A stretch of 11,935 nucleotides of DNA from positions 1 to 11,935 of the forward strand of contig CAJWFY010000035.1 of NCBI GenBank assembly GCA_913031655.1, in the 5' to 3' direction. Position numbers and translations under genes: made by a program. Source of the DNA: an uncultured Flavobacteriaceae bacterium. Lineage in GTDB: Bacteria > Bacteroidota > Bacteroidia > Flavobacteriales > Flavobacteriaceae. The notes under the pieces were generated by a model. The model saw only the letters and a list, made by a program, of their open reading frames with translations. It was not told where the DNA came from and made no database searches. This document shows, piece by piece, positions 1 through 7,488 of the stretch (position 1 is the first letter of the stretch; every line of letters starts with the position of its first letter).

Positions 1-76
1 TTATAGAACTGCTTATCCAATTGGAACAGGCGAAATGAACGCTAATCCAAATATGGTTGAGAACTACGGATATTAA
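1..76 (+). CDS. SusD/RagB-like protein, C-terminal end only (partial)
   Basis: Reading from base 2 gives 24 codons before a TAA at 74-76; the gene starts outside the window. The tail reads AYPIGTGEM, then NPNMVENYGY. This resembles the usual end of SusD/RagB outer-membrane glycan-binding lipoproteins, which typically finish with a PIP..E, NPNL, QNPGY pattern. SusD proteins work with a TonB-dependent SusC channel at the cell surface to capture oligosaccharides or peptides. Only the last 24 residues are visible, so no domain can be confirmed. It is followed by a terminator at 105-135, consistent with it being the last gene of a rightward operon. The assignment rests on tail similarity alone. 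Confidence 0.55.
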   Translation, partial: YRTAYPIGTGEMNANPNMVENYGY

Positions 77-104
77 TATCTTAAACTAACCAAGATATAA
101 AATG

Positions 105-135
105 AAAAAAACCTGCTTAATTGCGGGTTTTTTTT
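105..135 (+). terminator. Rho-independent terminator after the SusD-like gene
   Basis: A run of seven A and CCTGC (105-116) can pair with GCGGGTTTTTTT (123-134) around a 6-nt loop. This gives a 12-bp stem with one G-T wobble, and the RNA ends in a long U tract. It lies 28 nt after the stop codon of the upstream partial gene and 25 nt before the next start. The A-rich 5' arm makes it potentially bidirectional, but no leftward gene ends here. Confidence 0.88.
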
Positions 136-160
136 ATTTTTAACAATATTACACACACAT

Positions 161-451
161 ATGGATCATAAAGAAATAGAGAAAAACTTAAAATTAATTA
201 ATAAGAGTTGGGAACTTTTTGAAAACAAACTACGTATCAAAATTCAGTTTACTGACTTTATAACTGCTTTTAATTTCATGAGTGAAATAGCAAAAATAAG
301 TGAAGAGATAAAGCATCATCCCCAATGGACAAACAACTATAATAAATTAGAAATAGTCTTGTGGACCCACGACAAACAGGCATTAACTTCTTTAGATTTT
401 GTTCTAGCAAAGAAAATAGATCAAAAAATGCTTGAGTTTAAAGTATCTTAG
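161..451 (+). CDS. 4a-hydroxytetrahydrobiopterin dehydratase (pterin carbinolamine dehydratase)
   Basis: This 96-residue protein matches the full length of the PCD/DCoH family. These enzymes dehydrate 4a-hydroxytetrahydropterin so that the pterin cofactor of aromatic amino acid hydroxylases can be recycled. The family signature is visible: H52-H53-P54 in KHHPQW, followed by the YNKLEIVLWTHD block with H70 and D71. The paired histidines and H70 are the expected active-site residues. It is cytoplasmic, with no signal or membrane segment. No phenylalanine hydroxylase gene lies in the window, so the hydroxylase partner is not shown. The ATG at 161 is the only good start and has no clear Shine-Dalgarno sequence. 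The 3' end overlaps the convergent dgkA gene by 14 nt. Confidence 0.93.
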   Translation: MDHKEIEKNLKLINKSWELFENKLRIKIQFTDFITAFNFMSEIAKISEEIKHHPQWTNNYNKLEIVLWTHDKQALTSLDFVLAKKIDQKMLEFKVS

Positions 452-797
452 GGATATAAACGAAATACACTACTGCTAAAGCAAATAATACTGCAAAAAA
501 AACAGCACCTGCAGAAACATCTTTAATTAATCCTATTTTTTTATTGTAATCAGGGTGAATAAAATCTGCTACTTTTTCAATTGCAGAATTTAAAGATTCA
601 GCAGTTAAAACTAAACTAATTGCTAATGAAACAAATAACCATTCAGTATTAGATAAATCAAGGTATCTTCCTCCAATTACAAACAATAAAGCTATAAACA
701 ATTGAACCTGAATAGAATGCTCAGTTTTAATTAAATAAAAAGCTCCTTTTACAGAATAATATATGCCTTTAATTCTTCCTGAAATAAATTTAATCAT
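438..797 (-). CDS. dgkA: Diacylglycerol kinase family, small integral membrane type
   Basis: The 119-residue protein has the size and layout of prokaryotic DgkA: an amphipathic N-terminus, then three membrane segments at about residues 32-48, 52-66 and 94-115. The signature AESLNSAIEKVAD (66-78) and KDVSAGAVFF (92-101) are present. E26, E67, N70, E74, K92 and D93 align, at a constant offset of two, with the catalytic E28, E69, N72, E76, K94 and D95 of E. coli DgkA. It should phosphorylate diacylglycerol (or undecaprenol, as in Gram-positive relatives) with ATP at the inner membrane, recycling lipid from envelope synthesis. The gene is divergent from the acylase gene across a 93-bp spacer and convergent with the dehydratase gene. 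The exact lipid substrate cannot be read from sequence. Confidence 0.93.
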   Translation of the reverse strand: MIKFISGRIKGIYYSVKGAFYLIKTEHSIQVQLFIALLFVIGGRYLDLSNTEWLFVSLAISLVLTAESLNSAIEKVADFIHPDYNKKIGLIKDVSAGAVFFAVLFALAVVYFVYIPKIL

Positions 798-890
798 ATT
801 ACTAATATATAATTAATTTTAATACAGGAGTAACATAATATAACTGTCTAAAACTAAATTTATTGGTACGGTTATTGTATATGGAATAAC
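798..890. promoter_or_regulatory. Divergent intergenic spacer with presumed promoters of dgkA and the acylase unit
   Basis: These 93 AT-rich bases separate two divergent start codons, so they should hold a promoter for each direction. I looked for the Bacteroidota -7 element TAnnTTTG with an upstream TTG. The rightward strand has only a near match, TAAATTTA at 855-862, with no TTG at the right distance. The leftward strand has none. No operator-like inverted repeat stands out. The regulatory role is inferred from gene orientation. Confidence 0.35.
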
Positions 891-2951
891 ATGAAAAAAC
901 AGACTCTTGTCTTAATTATTTTATTATTGTTTATAAACTTTAATTTTTCTCAAATTAATCCAAATAATATTGAAATTGTTCGTGACAATTACGGAGTCCC
1001 ACATATTTATGGTAAAACTGACGCAGAGGTTGCTTATGGACTAGCTTGGTCACACTCTGAAGATGATTTTAAAACAATTCAACAAGGTTATCTAGCTGGA
1101 AATGGACTACTAAGTAAACACATAGGAATTAAAGGAGCAGGAGCAGATTTTTTAACTCAATTAATTGAATCTAAAGAAACCGTTGACAAGCTTTTTAACA
1201 CTCTTAGTCTAGATTTTGTAAAGGTGGCTGAAGCCTATGCACAGGGAATTAACAGATATGCTGAATTACACCCTAAAGAGGTTTTAGAAAAATCTTTATT
1301 TCCTGTCACTGTAAAAAAGATGCTACGCTTTTCATTTTTACAACTATTTATTTCAAATGAGGCTGGCAGTATAGTTAGCTCTATTGTTTCAAATAATGTC
1401 CCCAAACCAAATCCTATTAAAGCGGAAATGAATGGATCCAATGCCTTTGCTTTTAATTCTATTAAAACTGGTAAAAAAGAAACTTACCTGGCTATAAACA
1501 CACACCAGCCTCTTGATGGACCCTCATCTTGGTATGAAGCGCATTTGATTAGTGAAGAAGGAACTAATATTATCGGAGCTACTTTTGCAGGAGCTCCTAC
1601 CCTTTTAATAGGAGCTAATCAAAATATAGCATGGGCTCACACTGTAAACTATCCTGACAAAGCAGATGTTTTTGAACTAGAAATGCATCCAACTAAAAAG
1701 AGGCATTACCTTGTCGATGGAGAAACTTATAAACTAGAAAAAAAACAAGCCAAACTATATGTTAAATTTTTAGGAATTAGATTTAAGATTAATAAAAAAT
1801 ATTTTACAAGTATATACGGACCTACATTAAAAAATAAAAGTGGTTTTTATTCAGTTAGAACTCCTAGTTTATTTAACATAAAGTCTTTAGAACAGTGGTG
1901 GAGAATGAATAAAGCCAATTCATTTACTGAATTTTATAATATCCTTAAAAAGAATAATCTTCCTGGTTATAATATTGGCTATGCTGATAAAAATGATACT
2001 ATTTTTTATATTTCAAATGGAATTATTCCAAAAAGAAATAATCAATATGATTGGAGAAAAGTAGTTCCGGGAAACACTAAAAAAACACTTTGGAATAGCT
2101 ACTATAAAACCGAAGAACTTCCTCAAGTATTAAATCCAAAATCTGGTTATATATACAATGCGAATCACAGCCCCTTTAAATCTACTTCAAAGGAGGAAAA
2201 TCCGCTTGCTGAAAATTTCGCTAAAAACATGGGTTATGAGCTATATGACAATAACAGAAGTACAAGGCTTTATGACTTAATTAATTCATATGATAAAATT
2301 GATTATCAAGATTTTAAAAAAATAAAATACGATAGAACTCTGCCTACTCCATTAAACTACAACTACGTTAATGTGAATGAGTTATTTGAAATGAGCCCCA
2401 ACGATTATCCTGATATTTCAGACTTACTTTTAGTAATTCAAAACTGGGACAGGGAAGCTAACGCGGAATCATTTGGAGCAGGAGCCTATGCTATGGTCTA
2501 CTATAATTTAGGAAAATACTACCCTAAACTTAAAGAAGATAAGATTGTAAGTAAAGAAATGTTAGAAGAATGTCTTAAGGAAGTTAAATTAAAAATGATC
2601 GAATCTTTCGGAAGCATTAATGTAAGACTCGGGGACTATCAAAAATTAGTTAGAGGAAATAAAGAAATTTCTATCTTTGGAATTCCAGACGTAATAACAG
2701 CAATGAGAGGTGTTGATTATAAAGATGGTAAAATAAAAATTACTCATGGTGAGTCCTATATCGAACTAGTGAAGTTTGTAGACGGAAAAGTTGAAATTGA
2801 ATCTGTTATTTCTTACGGAAGTAGCGATCATGAAGATTCTCCGCATTACAATGATCAAATGGAAATGTATTCTAATTTTGAAACAAAGAAAATGACTTTC
2901 AATAAAGAAGAAATTTATAAAAATTCTAAAAAAATATATAACCCAAAATAA
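891..2951 (+). CDS. Penicillin acylase family (Ntn hydrolase) amidohydrolase, secreted
   Basis: A 686-residue S45-type acylase precursor. Residues 1-20 form a signal peptide ending FSQ, so export to the periplasm is expected. The alpha part holds RDNYGVPHIYG (31-41) and AYGLAWSHSEDDF (48-60). Autocleavage is expected before S183 in NGSNAF, leaving Ser183 as the N-terminal nucleophile of the beta subunit. Other conserved blocks are NTHQPLDGPSSWYEAHL (203-219), GANQNIAWAHT (241-251) and YNANHSPF (422-429), whose second Asn (N425) fits the oxyanion-hole/catalytic Asn. The family hydrolyses amides of penicillins, acyl-homoserine lactones and acylated amino compounds; the substrate here is unknown. 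The gene is probably co-transcribed with the lipoprotein gene 3 nt downstream. The ATG at 891 is set by the signal peptide. Confidence 0.92.
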   Translation: MKKQTLVLIILLLFINFNFSQINPNNIEIVRDNYGVPHIYGKTDAEVAYGLAWSHSEDDFKTIQQGYLAGNGLLSKHIGIKGAGADFLTQLIESKETVDKLFNTLSLDFVKVAEAYAQGINRYAELHPKEVLEKSLFPVTVKKMLRFSFLQLFISNEAGSIVSSIVSNNVPKPNPIKAEMNGSNAFAFNSIKTGKKETYLAINTHQPLDGPSSWYEAHLISEEGTNIIGATFAGAPTLLIGANQNIAWAHTVNYPDKADVFELEMHPTKKRHYLVDGETYKLEKKQAKLYVKFLGIRFKINKKYFTSIYGPTLKNKSGFYSVRTPSLFNIKSLEQWWRMNKANSFTEFYNILKKNNLPGYNIGYADKNDTIFYISNGIIPKRNNQYDWRKVVPGNTKKTLWNSYYKTEELPQVLNPKSGYIYNANHSPFKSTSKEENPLAENFAKNMGYELYDNNRSTRLYDLINSYDKIDYQDFKKIKYDRTLPTPLNYNYVNVNELFEMSPNDYPDISDLLLVIQNWDREANAESFGAGAYAMVYYNLGKYYPKLKEDKIVSKEMLEECLKEVKLKMIESFGSINVRLGDYQKLVRGNKEISIFGIPDVITAMRGVDYKDGKIKITHGESYIELVKFVDGKVEIESVISYGSSDHEDSPHYNDQMEMYSNFETKKMTFNKEEIYKNSKKIYNPK

Positions 2952-2954
2952 GCT

Positions 2955-3362
2955 ATGAAATCCAAGATGCTTTTAGTTGCTATTACTATGCTCTTTATAA
3001 CTAGTTGTAACACTGTTAATAAAGAAGATTCTAAAATCATTGAAGGTGAAATAGTTCATACAGTATATTTTTGGCTAAACAGTCCTGATAACTTAGTAGA
3101 GGTTGCCTTATTTGAAAAAGAAATAAAAAAGCTAATGAATACAAATAATTTAGCTGTAAAGATGCATTTGGGTAAACCGGCAAGTACTACTAAAAGAGGT
3201 GTTGTAGACAATTCTTATAATTATTGTATGATTTTTACTTTTCCATCTTTAAAGCATCAAAGAATATATCAAGATCACCCAAGTCATTTAATTTTTATTG
3301 ATAAAGCTAAGCACCTTTGGAAAAAAGTTCAGGTTTACGATTCAACAACTGAGCCTATTTAA
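2955..3362 (+). CDS. Lipoprotein with a Dabb (stress-responsive alpha/beta barrel) domain
   Basis: A 135-residue protein with a short lipoprotein signal peptide whose lipobox ITSC places the lipidated cysteine at C18. The mature part, from about residue 32, is a Dabb domain: HTVYFWL (35-41), LGKPAS (72-77), VVDNSYNY (83-90), YQDHPSH (105-111) and the closing WKKVQVYDS (122-130). Dabb domains are small dimeric ferredoxin-like folds found in stress proteins and some small-molecule enzymes; a precise function is not known. It starts 3 nt after the acylase stop codon, so the two are almost certainly one transcript and, given their signals, both act in the envelope. Its end overlaps the convergent bshA gene by 8 nt. 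Confidence 0.85.
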   Translation: MKSKMLLVAITMLFITSCNTVNKEDSKIIEGEIVHTVYFWLNSPDNLVEVALFEKEIKKLMNTNNLAVKMHLGKPASTTKRGVVDNSYNYCMIFTFPSLKHQRIYQDHPSHLIFIDKAKHLWKKVQVYDSTTEPI

Positions 3363-4485
3363 GAGACTTTAAGGCCTTTAAATAAATCTCTTCATATAAT
3401 GGAACGATTTTTTTGATATCAAATTCCTGAGCCTTCTTATAAGCTCTAGTTTTAAACTCATCTAATACTATTGGATCTTTTAATATCGAAATTGCATAAT
3501 TAGACATAGATTCAACATCATCTTTATTTGTTAAATAGCCAGTTTCTCCGTGAATATTAATTTCAGACAATCCGCCGGAATTTGAAGAAATAACAGGAAC
3601 TTTTGATGCCATAGCTTCAAGAGCAGCTAAACCAAAACTTTCTGAGTTTGAGGGTAGTAAAAAAAGATCAGAATGACATAGTTTTTTTTCTACCTGATTG
3701 GTGTTTCCTAGAAACTCTACTTTTTCAGAAATTCCTAATTCCACACAAAGCTGTTCCGCCATTTCTTTTTCTGGCCCTTCTCCAATCATAACTAGCTTAG
3801 AATTAATTTCTTTCTGAATGTTATTAAAAACACTTATCACATGTTTGATGTTTTTTACTGGTCTAAAATTACTAACGTGAGTTATTATAAACTCATCTGA
3901 AATCTTAGGGTTTTCATCAAGACATTTTACCTGCTGAAGATTGTATTTGTTTATGTCAATAAAATTTGGAATTACATGTATGTCTTTAGTGATTTCAAAT
4001 TGATCTAAGGTGTCACTTTTAAGACTTTCTGAAACGCAAGTAACTATGTCTGATTTATTAATACTAAAGGTTACCGCTGTCTTATAAGAAGGATGATTTC
4101 CAACTAAGGTGATATCAGTACCGTGCAACGTAGTTACAATAGGCACATTAATAGATTGATCTTTTAGCATCTTTTTTGCCATGTATGCAGCATATGCATG
4201 AGGAATAGCATAATGAACATGCATCAAGTCAATAGAATTGTTTTTCACAACTTCTACTAGTTTTGTAGAAAGAGCTAATTCATATGGAGCAAAATTAAAA
4301 AGAGGATAGTCTGGGACTTCGACCTGATGAAAAAACAAACCATCATTTAAGTTGTTTAACCTAACTGGTTTTTTGTAAGCAATAAAATGAACCTGGTGAC
4401 CATGTTCCGCTAATGACATTCCTAATTCAGTGGCAAGAACTCCACTCCCACCAAAAGTAGGATAACAAACTATCGCAATTTTCAT
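3355..4485 (-). CDS. bshA: N-acetyl-alpha-D-glucosaminyl L-malate synthase (bacillithiol synthesis, GT4 family)
   Basis: A 376-residue GT-B glycosyltransferase, the normal length for BshA, which joins GlcNAc from UDP-GlcNAc to L-malate as the first step of bacillithiol synthesis. Diagnostic features include the N-terminal glycine loop CYPTFGGSGVLATELG (7-22), VHYAIPHAYAAYMA (90-103), TTLHGTDITLVGNHPSY (118-134) and the C-terminal EX7E motif, E282 to E290, in ESFGLAALE. The BshA-type HGTDITLVG stretch separates it from generic GT4 enzymes. It is cytoplasmic. The ATG at 4485 lies 9 nt after the stop of the GH3/serine hydrolase locus, suggesting co-transcription. BshB (deacetylase) and BshC (cysteine ligase) are not in the window. 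Confidence 0.93.
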   Translation of the reverse strand: MKIAIVCYPTFGGSGVLATELGMSLAEHGHQVHFIAYKKPVRLNNLNDGLFFHQVEVPDYPLFNFAPYELALSTKLVEVVKNNSIDLMHVHYAIPHAYAAYMAKKMLKDQSINVPIVTTLHGTDITLVGNHPSYKTAVTFSINKSDIVTCVSESLKSDTLDQFEITKDIHVIPNFIDINKYNLQQVKCLDENPKISDEFIITHVSNFRPVKNIKHVISVFNNIQKEINSKLVMIGEGPEKEMAEQLCVELGISEKVEFLGNTNQVEKKLCHSDLFLLPSNSESFGLAALEAMASKVPVISSNSGGLSEINIHGETGYLTNKDDVESMSNYAISILKDPIVLDEFKTRAYKKAQEFDIKKIVPLYEEIYLKALKSLK

Positions 4486-4494
4486 TCTTTATTT

Positions 4495-5239
4495 TTAATT
4501 AAATGATTCATAAATCACTCTTTGAACTTCTGTTCTAATATTATATTGTGACAACATCTTATTTCCCATTGTAGGAAATGTTCGGTTCGATAAAAACACA
4601 TAAACTATCTTATTTTCAGGATCTGCCCAAACGTAGGTTCCAGTAAATCCAGAATGACCAAAACTAGACATGGGAACACAACCACAAGTTGGTGAACTAT
4701 CATCTAATTGAGGTTTGTCAAAACCTAACCCTCTTCTGTTACCATCATTACAATAATAACATGTGTTAAAGTTATTAATAGTTGTGTTAGAAAAAAACAT
4801 TTTACCACCATAATAACCTCCTTGTAAATACATCTGCATAATTTTAGCTACATCATTAGAATTAGAAAAAAGGCCCGCATGACCTCCAATCCCACCTTGC
4901 ATAGCAGCACCCATATCATGAACAAAACCCGTTAAAGTATCATTTCTGAAATAATTATCTATTTCTGATGGAACTATTTTATTTTTAGAATAGTATTCTG
5001 TTGGATTATAAGTCGTATAATTTGCTCCTAAATCTAATAAAAGTTTGTTTTTAATTTGATAGTCTAAAGACTGGTTGTACTTGTTTTCTAGATAAGTTTT
5101 TAAAAAATAATAAGGTAAATCACTATACAAATAAGTTTTCTTCTTAGAGAGTTCACTTTCAATTATTTTAGAACTAATAGTATCAGAAAAAGATTTTTTT
5201 AAATAAAGATTATCAGCTACACGAATAGAGAAATTTGAG
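4495..5239 (-). pseudogene. C-terminal half of the serine hydrolase domain, out of frame with the GH3 part
   Basis: This frame continues the protein interrupted at the A-run (5240-5249). Read from the run it gives NSNFSIRVADNLYLKKSF and then YSDLPYYF, which fits the beta-lactamase-like fold. YSD supplies the Y-x-N/D motif, GGIGGHAGLFSN follows, and HSGFTG supplies the third motif. There is no ATG or GTG between the in-frame stop inside the run and YSD. The only possible separate start is TTG at 5130, which would remove the strands before the Tyr motif, so an independent gene is unlikely. A CYYC pair and a CGC pair are unusual for the fold. Joining the halves restores about 971 residues. It could be a true pseudogene, a sequencing error, or a slippage product. 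Confidence 0.8.
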
Positions 5240-7409
5240 TTTTTTTTTTACTATACCAACTATCTAAAGGCAAACTAGTTACACTGTCTACAGTTTGTTT
5301 ATAAAAAGGTATCCATGGAAATAAACCTGAATTATGAGTTAACATATCCAGTATTGTCAAATCACCTTTATCTTTTAATACAGATTCAGGAAATAAATTT
5401 GATAGCGTGGTTGTATTATTCATTTTTTTTAATTCATACTCATTCATAACAAGTGGTAAAGTAGATAGGATTTTTGTCAAGGAAGCTAAATCATACAAAT
5501 CATTCCATTTCAAATTCTCGGACGAATCATAGGTTTTTTTTCCAAAAGATTTATTATAAATCACCTGGCCATTTTTTGCAACTAAAACTTGAGCTCCAGG
5601 TGTCATTTTCATGTCAATTGCAAATTTTACAATTGAATCAATTTTATTTAACTTATTAATATCAACACCCTGATTGAGTGGAATACCATAGCTAAGTCTC
5701 TTTAAAACTTTTGTTTTTAAAGAAGTGTGTAAAGGAAACTCTTCATTAATACTCACAGGCAACACACCTTGAGAAGCTATAGCACCAAAAATTATTTGTG
5801 CTGATTTTTGTTGAGCAGTAATATTGTTTTGATAAGAAACCATTATGGAAGAAATGTTTTTCAAATCAACATCCATTAGAGCATAAGGTTTTGCAAAAAT
5901 ATTTAAAATTATATTATTAGATTTTGAAATCATCTCTAATATTTCTACCTCATTAGCTGAAAACTTATAAGCATCAAAAGGGCTCTTATCTGATTTATGA
6001 AAACCTACAACCACATAATCATAAGGTTTTAATAATTTTAATAACACATTATTATAGTCTGTTGATTTATAGTTGTAATCTATCTTATCCACTTTAGTGT
6101 AGTGGTTTAGCATTTTAAAAAATTCGTCAGAGTCAGAATCACCCATCTTCAAATAAGCAACTTTAGATGAAAGTTTCTTTATAGGTAAATTTTCATTTTC
6201 ATTCTTTATAAGAGTTATAGATTTTTCAGTAAGCTCTTCAAACAACAATTTATCTTCTTCTGTGTTTAAATCTTTAGAAATATTGTCAAGAGAAATTTCA
6301 CTTTTTTTATGTAATCCCGCTTTATATTTAGCTAATAATATTTTTTTTACAGAGTAACTGAGCCTCTTTTCACTAATAATCCCATTTTTCAATGCTTTCT
6401 TAATACTTTTTGTGCTTTCATCTAAATCATCAGGCATTAATAAAACGTCATTTCCTGCCAATAGTGCATTCACATCAGCTGATTCTTCTTTGTTAAAATC
6501 TACAACGCCTTTCATATCCATGGCGTCTGTTATAATAAGACCTTTAAATTTTAATTTCTTTTTTAATAATTTGGTAATAATATTTTTCGATAATGTCGAA
6601 GGAAGTTTAGGAGTTTTTTCAAGAGAAGGAACCTCCATATGAGCAACCATAACCCCTGATAGTTGGTTTTTAATCAATTCTTTGTAAGGATAAAGCTCGA
6701 CATTGTTAATTCTTTTTGCAGAAAAATCAATACTGGGAAGAGTTTTATGTGAATCTGTTGAAGTGTCTCCATGTCCTGGGAAATGCTTAGCAGAACCCAT
6801 AATACCCTCTGATTGCATTCCCTTTAAGTATGCTAAAGATTTTAAAGTAACATTTATTTTGTCCTCACCAAAAGATCTGCTACCTATAATTGGATTATTT
6901 GGGTTTGTATTAATATCTGTAACAGGTGCGAAATTAATATGAATTCCTAAACGTTTAGCATGTGCTCCAATTCTTTTACCAACTTTATAAATCATTGAAT
7001 TATCTTCAATAGCCCCAAGAGTCATATTGAAGGGAAAAGAAAAAGCATCATCTAATCTCATCCCTATCCCATATTCGGCATCCATTCCAATTAATAGAGG
7101 AACTTTTGAAATAGTTTGAAATTTATTTGTTGCTTTTGCTTGGTCTACTATATTTCCCAATGAAAAAATTAAACCACCCAAATGATTTTTTTCAATAATT
7201 GACGAAACTTCTTTCATCTTTTCAGGTCCTTGTTTAGTTGCAACCCAAATAGTAAATAATTGACCTATTTTCTGATCTATTGACAAACTATTATATGTAC
7301 TATCCACCCACAGTTTTTGATTCTCTGCATCCGCAGTTAAAAGTGGATTTTGAGAAAATAAAAATGATGAAAAAAGAATTGCTAGTAATTGAATAAAATA
7401 ATATCTCAT
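5217..7409 (-). CDS. GH3 beta-N-acetylhexosaminidase (NagZ-like) fused to a serine hydrolase domain; frame broken near the 3' end
   Basis: The visible frame encodes 730 residues. Residues 1-20 are a signal peptide ending FSQ. Residues about 40-370 form a GH3 barrel with the NagZ-type KHFPGHGDT (208-216), H221 of the catalytic His/Asp dyad, and the nucleophile D295 in ITDAMDMKG. A second alpha/beta domain covers about 390-560. From about 585 a class C beta-lactamase/esterase-like domain begins, with nucleophile motif S643-L-T-K646. The frame then meets ten A residues and ends after TQISLFV, before the Tyr and HSG motifs. GH3 enzymes of this type remove GlcNAc from muropeptides; the serine hydrolase probably acts on peptide or ester bonds. 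A 79-nt gap precedes the ATG, with no consensus promoter seen. Full-length relatives are usually near 970 residues (family knowledge). Confidence 0.88.
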   Translation of the reverse strand: MRYYFIQLLAILFSSFLFSQNPLLTADAENQKLWVDSTYNSLSIDQKIGQLFTIWVATKQGPEKMKEVSSIIEKNHLGGLIFSLGNIVDQAKATNKFQTISKVPLLIGMDAEYGIGMRLDDAFSFPFNMTLGAIEDNSMIYKVGKRIGAHAKRLGIHINFAPVTDINTNPNNPIIGSRSFGEDKINVTLKSLAYLKGMQSEGIMGSAKHFPGHGDTSTDSHKTLPSIDFSAKRINNVELYPYKELIKNQLSGVMVAHMEVPSLEKTPKLPSTLSKNIITKLLKKKLKFKGLIITDAMDMKGVVDFNKEESADVNALLAGNDVLLMPDDLDESTKSIKKALKNGIISEKRLSYSVKKILLAKYKAGLHKKSEISLDNISKDLNTEEDKLLFEELTEKSITLIKNENENLPIKKLSSKVAYLKMGDSDSDEFFKMLNHYTKVDKIDYNYKSTDYNNVLLKLLKPYDYVVVGFHKSDKSPFDAYKFSANEVEILEMISKSNNIILNIFAKPYALMDVDLKNISSIMVSYQNNITAQQKSAQIIFGAIASQGVLPVSINEEFPLHTSLKTKVLKRLSYGIPLNQGVDINKLNKIDSIVKFAIDMKMTPGAQVLVAKNGQVIYNKSFGKKTYDSSENLKWNDLYDLASLTKILSTLPLVMNEYELKKMNNTTTLSNLFPESVLKDKGDLTILDMLTHNSGLFPWIPFYKQTVDSVTSLPLDSWYSKKKTQISLFV
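5240..5249 (-). repeat. A10 homopolymer at the frame break (mRNA sense)
   Basis: On the + strand this is ten T residues; in the mRNA it reads AGT-AAA-AAA-AAA-ACT in the GH3 frame. It is the longest homopolymer I saw inside a coding region of the window. The other long runs, an A9 near the end of the MCE gene and A8 runs in bshA and the amidase, leave their frames intact. One more A, two fewer, or a -1 ribosomal slip on A-AAA-AAA joins the two halves of the protein. No strong stimulatory hairpin or upstream Shine-Dalgarno-like sequence is obvious nearby. Confidence 0.9.
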
Positions 7410-7488
7410 AGATAATTAATATTGATCGAATGTATTAAATAATTAGAATGAATTATTGAATTTTAGATTAAATGCTTTTTTGAAACTA

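Noticed and set aside
1235..1441. Leftward open frame of 68 codons inside the acylase gene
   Set aside because: It lies wholly antisense to a well-supported coding region, shows no recognisable domain and is explained by codon composition of the real gene.
3361..3392. Imperfect inverted repeat AAGAGA...TCTCTT with an inner AAGGCCTT, just after the lipoprotein stop codon
   Set aside because: The stem is interrupted, has no T tract after it and lies inside the bshA coding region; too weak to call a terminator.
4495..5130. An independent beta-lactamase-like gene starting at TTG 5130
   Set aside because: It would begin right at the YSD active-site motif and lack the SxxK nucleophile, which is encoded in the upstream GH3 frame. 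The in-frame sequence upstream to the A-run is also protein-like, so this is the tail of one disrupted gene.
5474..6942. Three rightward open frames opposite the GH3 gene
   Set aside because: All are antisense to conserved GH3 and serine hydrolase motifs, have low-complexity translations and no family features.
7410..7488. Promoter or terminator between the small unknown gene and the GH3 gene
   Set aside because: No TAnnTTTG element with an upstream TTG and no hairpin with a U tract could be found on the leftward strand. A promoter may exist but the sequence does not show it.
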